From CBDFKS01 sp965248905 (lineage in GTDB: Bacteria; Chloroflexota; Dehalococcoidia; Lucifugimonadales; JAGWBF01), in assembly GCA_965248905.1 (NCBI GenBank), contig CBDFKS010000003.1, forward strand, positions 124,001 to 188,000: a stretch of 64,000 bases of DNA. The letters run 5' to 3'. Both the position numbers and the translations under genes were made by a program. Each line of letters opens with the position of its first letter. Within the stretch, counting starts at the first letter, position 1. Under the pieces are notes generated by a model. That model searched no databases. It had not been told where the DNA came from and worked only from the letters and a program-made list of their open reading frames with translations. Of the stretch, positions 1-7,558 are shown piece by piece.

Positions 1-1
1 G

Positions 2-541
2 GGCTACGGCAACTCCGACACCATAGGGGACGACGACGTTCCGGCCTCTGCGGGCGACCTGGAAGTGGGCACCCAGGTCCAGACGGCTAGCGTGGCTTGC
101 AACGGGCTACCTGTGACCATTCTGGGCACCCCGGGGCCGGATATCATTACCGGTACTAAAGGTGCTGACGTGATCGCGGCTTTGGCCGGCAACGACATCG
201 TCCAGGCTGGGTTAGGTGCCGACACGGTATGTCTGGGGCCGGGCAACGACATAGCCGCCGGTGGGTCCTACGATGACGGGATATCCGGTGGTCCCGGGGG
301 CGACAGGATCAACGGTGTGTCCGGCGGCGATACCATCTGGGCAGACTCGGGCCACGACCTGGCCCTGGGCGCTGCCGGTGACGACCTGATACAGGGGAAT
401 GCCGGCCACGACATGCTTTTCGGGAACCAGGAGCCCGACACCTTCAACCGCGGCCCCGACTCCGACATCGTCGACGGAGGCCCCGGCGTGGACTCCATAG
501 ACCCATCCGACGGATGCGAACTCACCGCCAGCATACCTTAG
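2..541 (+). CDS. RTX-type calcium-binding repeat protein, C-terminal part (5' end outside window)
   Basis: The open frame runs in from the window edge without a stop, so only the C-terminal ~179 residues are seen. From about residue 45 of the visible part it consists of degenerate RTX nonapeptides of the GGxGxDxhx type, for example GTPGPDIITG, GNDIVQAGLGADTV, GGPGGDRIN and GNAGHDMLFG. In known RTX proteins such repeats bind calcium and form a parallel beta-roll in secreted proteins; secretion here is inferred from the family. The chain ends shortly after the last repeat (DGCELTASIP). No enzymatic domain is visible in this part, so the function of the whole protein cannot be named. The GTG at 65 is an internal codon, not a convincing start, because coding continues upstream. 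Confidence 0.75.
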   Translation, partial: GYGNSDTIGDDDVPASAGDLEVGTQVQTASVACNGLPVTILGTPGPDIITGTKGADVIAALAGNDIVQAGLGADTVCLGPGNDIAAGGSYDDGISGGPGGDRINGVSGGDTIWADSGHDLALGAAGDDLIQGNAGHDMLFGNQEPDTFNRGPDSDIVDGGPGVDSIDPSDGCELTASIP

Positions 542-682
542 GTGGACAAACTCCTCCGCCCTGGTGGGACAGGATTGAAGTGAGGGGGATAACCCTATCC
601 CTTCAACAAACCGAGGCCAGGCTTCAGCCTGCCCGGTCCAGAGAAACGTGGTTCTCTCGCCTCTTCATAGAGGCGAGTCAAA

Positions 683-727
683 GTTGGGGGTGATTTCACC
701 CCCATCCCAACCTTCCCCCATCAAGGG
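683..727. repeat. Palindromic REP/BIME-like repeat, left part, interrupted by an IS element
   Basis: This stretch holds the half-unit ggggtgatttcaccccc followed by atcccaaccttcccccatc and ends in aaggg at the IS boundary. It matches the repeat seen intact at 31477-31566 and 50855-50929. Its other part resumes at 2053, beyond the IS. The rest of the 542-682 gap shows related debris (aggattgaagtgaggggg near 572) but no gene. Confidence 0.7.
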
Positions 728-2052
728 CTCACTGGGGTAGGCATTTGAAATTATGAGCTTTGGGAACCGGTTTATGGTAGGTAATTTGCAAACCAGGGAG
801 TGGGTTTGGCCAAGGTTCAGGTATGAGCCACAGGCGAAGCCAAGGCCTACCCTGGAGCAGTTGCCGAGTCATACAGCATATGCCCTTCTTTATCACGCTA
901 TCCTTTCGGGGTCCAGAACAGCTAGGAAGTGGATGAGGGCTTCTGACTCTCTGGGGAGGTACTCCAAGAGAAATAGCGTCTTCTGCTCTGGTCCCATAGG
1001 CCGTGGCCCACAGGGTAGCCACCGCCAGAACGAGCCAGTACCGGGCCACTCGGTCCGGGTCAGTCCGTCGAGTGCGTTGCCATTGCCAACCCACACTCTT
1101 GAGAGCGCGAAAACCCAACTCGATCCAGAAGCGCAACCCATACCAGCATACCCCCACATCCTCGGGAGGCAAGTCGGTAATCACTATCCAGGGTTCCTTC
1201 TGGCCTTTATCCCAAACCACCACCAAAGTACCGAAGCGGTGGCGCTTGGGATTATAAAAGGCACTGCCCCTTCCTACCCAGGCGTGGCCTGGTCCGGGAA
1301 TCAGCGTCCTGGCTTGCCGGCGTTGCACCTGCAACGGTTGAAAGCTGGTGTTGTTTTTTACCCGCATCAGTGGATGCCATCCCAAGGCCCGTATTTGCTT
1401 CCAAAGGCGGGGGCTCCACAAGCCCCGGTCAGTCATCACCAGCACCTCCATGCTTTTGGACACTTCGGGAGCAAGCAGTTGCAAAAGCCGGAGGATTTCG
1501 GGAATCCAAGCCCCCGACCTGTTAGCAGGGAGTATGGTCCAGGCAATGGGAATGGCGCTACCCCGGTACAGCACGCTTACTACCAGGGCGACCACGCGGT
1601 CTTGGTGGGCTGTTGCGTCGACGGCCAAGGCCAGTTGTTGACCTTTCCACAAAGACAGCAGCCAGCGGAGCAAAGGCGCAAAACAGAGGGTTACATCCAA
1701 CTGGATGTTGCAGGGAGTGGCCTTCTCCGAACCATCCCGAAGGAACTCTCTAAGGTATTGTCGCAGAGCATGGAAGGTGGCGATGGAGGATAGAGCATCA
1801 ATCACCGCGCTTTGGCAAGCACTCTTAGCCATGATTGCCCCATACACCCATAGCGCCAATCCACGTATTTGGCTGGATCTTAGGTCAGGAAAATACTGTT
1901 CAGTTGAACGTAGCAAGTGGTACCATTCTCTCGGAAAGCGCATGAGTCACCTCCCCACATCCCAGTTGAGTGATACTTCTAGGATGACGGGAAAGCTCGG
2001 CGCTTTCCTAGCTGTTTTTAAACAAGTTTTAGGATATGCCTACCCCAGTGAG
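728..2052. mobile_element. IS4-family insertion sequence, ~1.3 kb
   Basis: A single transposase gene is bounded by perfect 17-bp terminal inverted repeats: ctcactggggtaggcat at 728-744 and its complement at 2036-2052. The flanks cccatcaaggg (717-727) and cccatcgaggg (2053-2063) form an 11-bp direct repeat with one mismatch. That length fits the 10-13 bp target duplications known for several IS4 subgroups. The insertion point lies inside a palindromic interspersed repeat, so the inverted repeats appear 3 bp longer than the IS itself. With the transposase intact and the TIRs perfect the element could be functional, but the mismatch in the duplication suggests it is not brand new. Confidence 0.85.
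729..1943 (-). CDS. IS4-family DDE transposase
   Basis: A 404-residue transposase that should catalyse cut-and-paste movement of the surrounding element. DDE acidic residues appear in LALAVDATAHQD (first Asp, around residue 108), VLVMTDRGL (second Asp, around 170) and WIELGF (Glu). The Glu lies in the IS4 signature Y-x2-R-x3-E-x6-K, seen here as YGLRFWIELGFRALK around residues 269-283. The ATG at 1943 is preceded by GGGGAGGTGACTC, a strong ribosome-binding site. The TGA stop lies in the left terminal inverted repeat, as in compact IS elements. A long open frame on the opposite strand (753-1793) is a shadow. No frameshift or internal stop is present. Confidence 0.9.
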   Translation of the reverse strand: MRFPREWYHLLRSTEQYFPDLRSSQIRGLALWVYGAIMAKSACQSAVIDALSSIATFHALRQYLREFLRDGSEKATPCNIQLDVTLCFAPLLRWLLSLWKGQQLALAVDATAHQDRVVALVVSVLYRGSAIPIAWTILPANRSGAWIPEILRLLQLLAPEVSKSMEVLVMTDRGLWSPRLWKQIRALGWHPLMRVKNNTSFQPLQVQRRQARTLIPGPGHAWVGRGSAFYNPKRHRFGTLVVVWDKGQKEPWIVITDLPPEDVGVCWYGLRFWIELGFRALKSVGWQWQRTRRTDPDRVARYWLVLAVATLWATAYGTRAEDAISLGVPPQRVRSPHPLPSCSGPRKDSVIKKGICCMTRQLLQGRPWLRLWLIPEPWPNPLPGLQITYHKPVPKAHNFKCLPQ

Positions 2053-2080
2053 CCCATCGAGGGGGAAGGGATTTTCTCCC
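2053..2080. repeat. Palindromic REP/BIME-like repeat, right part after the IS
   Basis: The sequence cccatcgagggggaaggg and the following bases continue the repeat that breaks off at 727. Joining 727 to 2064 restores a hairpin-type unit like those at 31477 and 50855. Confidence 0.6.
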
Positions 2081-2109
2081 TTTACGTCGAGAGATTTAGA
2101 GTGGGAGGT

Positions 2110-2895
2110 CTATCGCAGTCCTGACTTGGAGGCCATCTCGTGCATATCCTTGAGGTAGGCGCTACCTGAGCTCACCATCAAGGTCTCAACGGTCCCGTGG
2201 AAATACTGGACACCCATGTCCATGTACTTGGGGATTAGGTCATGGGGAGCACCCACCCCCGCGATCTTTCCGGCATCCCGGATCACCTTGATGGCCCCCT
2301 CTATGGCCCTTTGCACATCTGGGTGGGCCTGCTCGCCGGGATGGCCCATGGACTGGGAGAGGTCTCCGGGGCCCACGTAATACACATCCACCCCGTCGAC
2401 TTCCACTATCTCTTTCAGGTTGTTAACCCCTTCCACCTCTTCTATCATGAGACACACCAAGGTCTCCCGGTTGGCTGCCTCCACGTACTCTCCTGGGGAG
2501 CTCCCAATCCCATATTCGGCTGGGCGTGCCATAGTGAACATTCCTCTATGCCCTAGAGGGTAATACTTGGCTGCATCCACAGCCACCCGCGCCTCTTCTG
2601 CTGTGTTTATCCGGGGCACCTGCACTCCCCAGGCTCCACGGTCAAGAAAGGGGGCAATATGCTCCGGGCCTCTGCCTATGGGCCTGATTATAGGGGCCAT
2701 ACCGACCAGCTCCGAGGCCATAATAACCGGCTCTACATTGTCCACGGTGATCGAGCCGTGCTCGTTATCTATCAGTACCCAATCAAACCCGATGTGACCC
2801 AGCAGCTCCGCGACCGCGGTAGATGGAAAATTGAGCTGGACTCCAAAAACCGCCTTGCCTGCCGCCATCTTCTCTTTGAGAGTGTTCTTGCGCAT
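2110..2895 (-). CDS. HpcH/HpaI-family class II aldolase (hydroxy-dicarboxylate aldolase-like)
   Basis: This 261-residue protein has the length and motifs of the HpcH/HpaI aldolase/citrate lyase family, metal-dependent TIM-barrel enzymes that cleave or form carbon bonds on pyruvate- or oxaloacetate-type substrates. Visible signatures are GFDWVLIDNEHG (around residue 36), the PIIRP strand, GAWGVQVPRI with the family Gly-Val-Pro turn, CLMIEEVEGVNNL (a metal-ligand Glu region) and YYVGPGDLSQSMG near residue 180. The substrate cannot be read from sequence: 4-hydroxy-2-ketoheptanedioate aldolase and 2-keto-3-deoxy sugar acid aldolase share these motifs. It stands alone between the IS and the HicBA pair. 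The ATG at 2895 follows a GGGGG-type ribosome-binding site. Confidence 0.85.
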   Translation of the reverse strand: MRKNTLKEKMAAGKAVFGVQLNFPSTAVAELLGHIGFDWVLIDNEHGSITVDNVEPVIMASELVGMAPIIRPIGRGPEHIAPFLDRGAWGVQVPRINTAEEARVAVDAAKYYPLGHRGMFTMARPAEYGIGSSPGEYVEAANRETLVCLMIEEVEGVNNLKEIVEVDGVDVYYVGPGDLSQSMGHPGEQAHPDVQRAIEGAIKVIRDAGKIAGVGAPHDLIPKYMDMGVQYFHGTVETLMVSSGSAYLKDMHEMASKSGLR

Positions 2896-3125
2896 AGAGC
2901 CCCCTTCGTATGATGATTCCCTGCCTTTGCTCCAAACATTCTACTATGCTGAGAAGCAGTTGTGTTCTTTTCAAGTGACTTTCGGGAGCTACCTCCACCA
3001 CCAAGCAGCCATAGAATATTCTTCAGGGGATTCTAAGAAAGTGGTAGAATAGGTTAACTCACCATGACATTTTAGGCAATATCGTGAGAAAATAGAATGA
3101 ATATAACCGTGAGCACTGGTAAAGT

Positions 3126-3446
3126 ATGAGAGAAACAATCATCGGTATACATTGGATAGATGACCGCCCTGAGTACGTTTTTCCTCTCACTTTCGAATAT
3201 CTGATAGAGTCAGGGGAGTGGGTGGGATTGTGTCTTGAGCTAGGTACCGCCACATCAGCCGATACTCTCGACGATATAAAATCACAACTTAATGATGCCG
3301 TTGAACTACAACTGAACGAAGTCGAACGATTAGGCTTCGTTAATGAATACTTTCTACAGAATAATGTACATATTCGTGCATTATCTGCCCACAAATCCGC
3401 TGCTGCAGGTGACCGCCAAAAGTTTCAGCTCACTATGGCTGAATAA
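3126..3446 (+). CDS. HicB-like antitoxin
   Basis: A 106-residue protein with the HicB fold pattern: an N-terminal strand pair ending in YVFPLTFEYLIESGEWVGLCLELGTATSADTLDDI, where the W/Y-x-A-x-x-x-EL-x-x-x-x-x-G-x-T signature of HicB is diverged, then a helix with many Asn/Glu (QLNDAVELQLNEVERLG). The C-terminal tail may carry the DNA-binding part. It is followed after 3 nt by a HicA-like gene, so the two form a two-gene operon in the order antitoxin-toxin. In known pairs HicB binds HicA and represses the operon. The 230-bp upstream gap (2896-3125) holds no gene; a convincing promoter was not picked out there. Confidence 0.65.
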   Translation: MRETIIGIHWIDDRPEYVFPLTFEYLIESGEWVGLCLELGTATSADTLDDIKSQLNDAVELQLNEVERLGFVNEYFLQNNVHIRALSAHKSAAAGDRQKFQLTMAE

Positions 3447-3449
3447 CAG

Positions 3450-3695
3450 GTGTTCTCGATATCGGGTCAGGAGTTAGCAAACCTTCTTGAGAAGGATGGA
3501 TGGGAACGAGGCGGCCGCCGAACTCACGGCATTTTTTATAGCAAATGGTTCCCTGGAGAACCGATTCCTCGGTCGACTGTAATCCCAGACAAGTCAAAAC
3601 CTCTCGTTCCCTCTGTTCTAGGGGCCATCCTAAGCGTTAAACAGACAGGCTTGGGGCGTACCGGACTACAGGACCTTATACATAAGTATGGTTAA
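3450..3695 (+). CDS. HicA-like mRNA interferase toxin
   Basis: This 81-residue protein starts with GTG, 3 nt after the hicB-like stop. It has the small dsRBD-like HicA pattern: SGQELANLLEKDGWERGGRRTHGIF, with the Gly-x-x-x-His of the active site, then a strand region and PKPLVPSVLGA-type residues ending in VKQTGL (compare the RSILRQAGL end of typical HicA). HicA toxins cleave mRNA on ribosomes when free of HicB. The His in RTHGIF is the probable catalytic residue. Compared with textbook HicA the segment after the His is longer (WFPGEPIPRSTVIPDK), so the assignment is at family level only. Confidence 0.65.
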   Translation: MFSISGQELANLLEKDGWERGGRRTHGIFYSKWFPGEPIPRSTVIPDKSKPLVPSVLGAILSVKQTGLGRTGLQDLIHKYG

Positions 3696-3771
3696 GCAAC
3701 TCTTCTACTCTTTTGGAATATCTGCCCTCTTATCTCCGATACCTCGGACCTTAATCATAACCTGAGCCAAG

Positions 3772-3800
3772 TTGACGCCCCATACGGGCTGTGCTACCAT
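3772..3800 (+). promoter_or_regulatory. Sigma-70-type promoter upstream of ribF
   Basis: TTGACG (3772-3777) and TACCAT (3795-3800) are separated by exactly 17 bp. They lie about 115 bp upstream of the ribF ATG, which would leave a ~110-nt leader. Confidence 0.5.
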
Positions 3801-3916
3801 CGCCATGAAGCATTCGGAAGTTGCCAATGCACTTCTTGGGCCCATAGTAGCACCTGTAAACAGGAGGGAGAAGACCAAGGCCTGACTTACAGTCCGACCA
3901 GGTAAAAATCGTCCTG

Positions 3917-4864
3917 ATGGCGTTACACCAAGCATTGGCCCAAGCAAAATCGCCACGAGATACGGTCCTCACAATCGGGACCTTCGATGGCGTTCATTTG
4001 GGCCATCAGAGACTGTTGCAGCACCTTAAGTCACTGGCCGAAAGCAAGGACCTGCTGCCCGGCGTGCTGACCTTCCAAAATCACCCTCGGATAGTCCTGA
4101 ACCCCGGCGCCAAGCTTCAGTATATATCAGCCTTAGAGGAGCGTCTGGCTCTCATTCGAGACTCCGGTATCGATCTTGTAATTGCCGTGGACTTCACCAA
4201 GGAGCTCTCTTCTATCAAGTCAAGGGACTTCGTGGCTCTGCTGTGCGACCAGCTGAAAATGAAAGGTTTAGTGGTGGGGCCCGATTTCGCCCTGGGCCAT
4301 CAGAGGGAGGGCAATATCCAGGTACTCAAGCAGTTGGGTGCCGAAATGGACTTCTGGGTAGAGCCCTTGGAAGCCGTGCAGATAGGCACGAACGCCATAA
4401 AGAGCAACAGCATACGAAACCTCATAAGCCAAGGAGACGTGGAGAACACCGCTTCGATGCTGGGACGCTGGTTCTCTCTCACCGGGACAGTCGTAAAGGG
4501 TGACCAGCGTGGGCGGACTTTGGGATTCCCCACAGCGAACCTCTCTCTGGAGCCCAGGCTGGTCATCCCGGCTGATGGCATCTACGCTACCTGGGTAATC
4601 GTGGACGGCCAGCGACATCAAGCAGCTACCAGTATAGGGGTGAGACCCACCTTCGAGATTCACGGGCGAACGGTGGAAGCGTTTATAATGGATTTTGACG
4701 GGGACCTATACGGTAAATCTTTGACCCTGGAATTCACCCGCCGCCTCAGGGAAGAGCTCGCCTTCTCCAGCGTAGAGGCCCTGATAGATCAGATGAAATT
4801 AGACGTGGAGCAAGCTAGGGAAATTCTTTCCAGCGCTCCGGTGGTCCTTACAGCCGACGGATAG
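3917..4864 (+). CDS. ribF: Bifunctional riboflavin kinase/FAD synthetase
   Basis: Converts riboflavin to FMN and FMN to FAD using ATP. The 315 residues match full-length RibF. The N-terminal FAD synthetase carries TIGTFDGVHLGHQ (nucleotidyl transferase motif, residues ~19-31), VVGPDFALGHQREG and SNSIRNLISQGD. The C-terminal riboflavin kinase starts near residue 185 with GTVVKGDQRGRTLGFPTANL and SIGVRPTF, and continues with YGKSLTLEFTRRLREELAF. The ATG at 3917 is the only ATG/GTG/TTG in frame after the stop at 3857, although the upstream in-frame residues VKIVL resemble the first strand of other RibF proteins. No FMN riboswitch was recognised in the leader. tyrS follows after 27 nt, so both are probably co-transcribed. 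Confidence 0.95.
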   Translation: MALHQALAQAKSPRDTVLTIGTFDGVHLGHQRLLQHLKSLAESKDLLPGVLTFQNHPRIVLNPGAKLQYISALEERLALIRDSGIDLVIAVDFTKELSSIKSRDFVALLCDQLKMKGLVVGPDFALGHQREGNIQVLKQLGAEMDFWVEPLEAVQIGTNAIKSNSIRNLISQGDVENTASMLGRWFSLTGTVVKGDQRGRTLGFPTANLSLEPRLVIPADGIYATWVIVDGQRHQAATSIGVRPTFEIHGRTVEAFIMDFDGDLYGKSLTLEFTRRLREELAFSSVEALIDQMKLDVEQAREILSSAPVVLTADG

Positions 4865-4891
4865 TGAAGCAGACTTGATTAGAATCCTGTG

Positions 4892-6094
4892 ATGCTAGAA
4901 GAAGAGACGCTGCGCCAAGTAACCGCTCGTGGTGTGAGCGATATCATCGTAAAGGAGGAGTTCTTAGAGCTTCTTCAAAGAGGAAATCCTCTACGTTTAA
5001 AGATGGGGTTCGACCCTAGCAGGCCCGACATTCATCTGGGTCACGTGGTGGGGCTGCGAAAGCTGCGTCAGTTACAGGAGCTAGGTCATCAGGTTATCCT
5101 CATTATCGGCGACTGGACAGCCCAGATAGGCGACCCCAGCGGCCAATCGGCGACTCGGCCCATGCTTACTCACGATGAGGTGGTAGCTAACGCCGAATCT
5201 TACATGCGTCAGTTTTTCAAAGTAATAGACAAGGAACGCACCCAGGCCGTCTGGCAAAGCGAGTGGTTCGGCAAGTTCAACCTGGCAGACGTGATCCGCT
5301 TAACCAGCAGGTTTACGGTGGCCCAGTTCCTGGACCGGGACGACTTCGCCAAGCGCTTTGCGGCCCACAAGCCCATAGCCATCACCGAGCTGCTGTATCC
5401 CCTGCTCCAGGCCTATGACTCGGTGGCCATTCAAGCCGACGTAGAGTTCGGCGGGACCGACCAGATGTTCAACCTGCTGGTAGGCAGAGAGCTCCAGGGC
5501 ATGATGGGGCAGCGTCCTCAGCAATGCTTTCTTATGCCCATTCTTGTTGGCACCGACGGCGTGCAGAAGATGAGCAAGAGTCTCGGCAACTACATCGCCG
5601 TCGAGGACCCAGCAAACGACATGTACGGCAAGGTGATGTCACTGCCAGATGGCCTTATTATCCAGTATTTCGAGTACCTCACCGACGTACCCTGGACGGA
5701 GCTCGACGAGATGGGAAAGGCGATTGATGAGCAGTCGGTAAACCCCATGGAGCTGAAGAAACGGCTGGCCAGAGAGATAACCGGGCAGTTCCACGACGCC
5801 GAAGCTGCGATAAATGCCGAGGAGAACTTCCAACGAGTTGTGCAGCGCAAGGAGGCACCAAAGGATGAGCAGCAGTACATCTCTGTAGTTATGCCAGGAG
5901 ATTCAACCACCTCAGATGTGCTCGTCCAGGCCGGCGTGGTCAAAAGCCAAAGCGAGGCAAAACGACTGATCAATCAGGGTGGCATAGAGATTGACGGCAC
6001 CAGGATCAATAGAAACGAAAAGATAGGTGTGGGACACACCATAAAAGCCGGCAGGCGGCGCTATATCAAGATTGTGGGCGGAGACAAAGGGTGA
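4892..6094 (+). CDS. tyrS: Tyrosyl-tRNA synthetase
   Basis: Charges tRNA-Tyr. It is a class Ic synthetase with a Rossmann fold: HLGH (the HIGH motif, around residue 48) and KMSKS (around residue 230) are both intact, and the tyrosine-binding region GGTDQMFNLLVGRELQ is present. The C-terminal S4 RNA-binding domain spans roughly residues 335-400 (LVQAGVVKSQSEAKRLINQGG and INRNEKIG). The ~400-residue length, short N-terminus and HLGH form fit the TyrZ-like bacterial clade. Start at ATG 4892; a GTG three bases earlier (4889) is also in frame. The TGA stop overlaps the GTG of the following DUF2283 gene. Confidence 0.95.
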   Translation: MLEEETLRQVTARGVSDIIVKEEFLELLQRGNPLRLKMGFDPSRPDIHLGHVVGLRKLRQLQELGHQVILIIGDWTAQIGDPSGQSATRPMLTHDEVVANAESYMRQFFKVIDKERTQAVWQSEWFGKFNLADVIRLTSRFTVAQFLDRDDFAKRFAAHKPIAITELLYPLLQAYDSVAIQADVEFGGTDQMFNLLVGRELQGMMGQRPQQCFLMPILVGTDGVQKMSKSLGNYIAVEDPANDMYGKVMSLPDGLIIQYFEYLTDVPWTELDEMGKAIDEQSVNPMELKKRLAREITGQFHDAEAAINAEENFQRVVQRKEAPKDEQQYISVVMPGDSTTSDVLVQAGVVKSQSEAKRLINQGGIEIDGTRINRNEKIGVGHTIKAGRRRYIKIVGGDKG

Positions 6095-6303
6095 AGATAA
6101 CCTACGATCCTAAAGCCGATGCCCTCTACATTCAGTTTCAGGATGGAAAGATAGGTAATACTAAAAAGGTAGATGAGGGCATTCTTATAGACGTGGACAG
6201 TAAGGGCCAGCTTTTCGGAATAGAAATTATAGGGGTATCAGAGAGGATGCCAGCCACAACACTCGGACACATCAATCTGGAGTTGCCTATAGCAGCTCCA
6301 TGA
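6091..6303 (+). CDS. DUF2283 domain protein
   Basis: A 70-residue protein that is a complete DUF2283 domain: MKITYDPKADALYIQF, then GILIDVDSKGQLFGIEIIG, with the typical alternating strands and acidic turns. The role of DUF2283 is not established; such small proteins often sit near toxin-antitoxin loci. The GTG start overlaps the tyrS stop (GTGA), which indicates translational coupling. A second DUF2283 protein, fused to a DNA-binding-like tail, is at 34606-34974. Confidence 0.8.
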   Translation: MKITYDPKADALYIQFQDGKIGNTKKVDEGILIDVDSKGQLFGIEIIGVSERMPATTLGHINLELPIAAP

Positions 6304-6364
6304 GCGCCCTAATTTCTCTCATATCTAATATGGCATTTTCAACAACGCATTTGAAGGAGGCTTT

Positions 6365-7486
6365 GTGAAAATACCCAGACAAAACCTGAGAACTCCAGGC
6401 CCGACGCCGTGCCCGGACGAGGTCTTGGATGCCATGTCCACTGTCATGATTAATCACCGGGGGCCTGAGTTCCACGACCTCATCACCAAGCTGACGGACA
6501 ATCTAAAGCGGGTCTTCATGACGGAGAACCGGCTCTATATCCTTACCGCCTCAGGCACGGGTGCTCTGGAAGCGGCCGTAGTTAACACGCTTTCACCAGG
6601 AGACAAGGTGCTAACTGTCAGCATAGGATACTTCGGCGACCGATTCTCCAATATAGCCCAGTCCTACGGAGCGAATGTGCAGAAGCTGGAGTGCGAATGG
6701 GGCACGACGGTTGACCCTGGCTCTATAGATAAGGCCCTTGGAGACGACCCTGATATAAAAGCTGTCCTGGTCACCCACAACGAAACATCTACTGGAGTTA
6801 CTAACGATCTGGAAGCCATAGCCAAAGTTGTGAAGGGCGAATTCAATAAACTGCTGTTGGTCGACGCCATCAGCAGCATAGGCTGTGTGCCATTGCCCAC
6901 CGACCAGTGGCAATGTGATGTGGTTTGCACCGCCTCTCAGAAGGGCCTAATGGTACCACCCGGCCTCGCCTTTATAAGCGTTAGTGAAGCAGCCTGGCTG
7001 GCCAGGGAGCAGGCGACAATGCCCCGGTTCTACTTCGACCTCCCTTCGGCGCAACGCTCTCTCGAACGTGGCCAAACTCCCTGGACACCTGCATTGCCTT
7101 TGCTCTATGGGCTGGACGTGGCCCTTGACATGCTGCTGGCGGAGGGCATGGATAACGTCTTTCGTCGCCACACAAAGATAGCAGACTTTACTCGCCAAGG
7201 TGTTACTGCGCTGGGCCTGGAGCTTCTGGCTCAAGGACCCCATGCGTCCGACACCGTAACCGCGATTAAAGTACCCGAGGGAGTTGACGGTGGAACTCTG
7301 TCATCGCTCCTACGAACTGAACATTCCGTTGTAGCGGCTGGCGGCCAGGGTAAGTTACAAGGAAAAATCTTCCGTATCGGCCACATGGGACATGTAACCG
7401 AAGCAGACATCCAGGAAGTCCTCGATGCTCTAAAGGCAACCCTACCTAAGGTAGGCTTCGAACGAGCCCATGCCACAGCAGATTAG
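6365..7486 (+). CDS. Class V pyridoxal-phosphate aminotransferase (serine-glyoxylate/alanine-glyoxylate type; possible phosphoserine aminotransferase)
   Basis: 373 residues with the fold and motifs of the alanine-glyoxylate/serine-pyruvate aminotransferase group. TPGPTPCPDEV is the N-terminal substrate loop, TASGTGALEAAV binds the PLP phosphate, LLVDAISSIG holds the ring-stacking Asp, and CTASQKGLMVPPG has the Schiff-base Lys around residue 194. The C-terminal FRIGHMGH is typical of the group. The GTG start is preceded by GGAGG with a 5-nt gap. serA follows 72 nt downstream in the same direction. No dedicated serC is seen here, and in several anaerobes this type of enzyme does the phosphoserine step, so a role in serine biosynthesis is a reasonable inference; glyoxylate transamination is the alternative. 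Confidence 0.85.
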   Translation: MKIPRQNLRTPGPTPCPDEVLDAMSTVMINHRGPEFHDLITKLTDNLKRVFMTENRLYILTASGTGALEAAVVNTLSPGDKVLTVSIGYFGDRFSNIAQSYGANVQKLECEWGTTVDPGSIDKALGDDPDIKAVLVTHNETSTGVTNDLEAIAKVVKGEFNKLLLVDAISSIGCVPLPTDQWQCDVVCTASQKGLMVPPGLAFISVSEAAWLAREQATMPRFYFDLPSAQRSLERGQTPWTPALPLLYGLDVALDMLLAEGMDNVFRRHTKIADFTRQGVTALGLELLAQGPHASDTVTAIKVPEGVDGGTLSSLLRTEHSVVAAGGQGKLQGKIFRIGHMGHVTEADIQEVLDALKATLPKVGFERAHATAD

Positions 7487-7558
7487 TTTCTCCCGCCGAT
7501 GGGAGGGCCGAGTCATTTATGTCCAAACCTTTGAAAGACTGGAGTTTCGCATCTAAAC

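Noticed and set aside
753..1793. Long plus-strand open frame (346 codons) over the transposase gene
   Set aside because: It is antisense to a transposase with intact DDE and YREK motifs, and its product has no family features.
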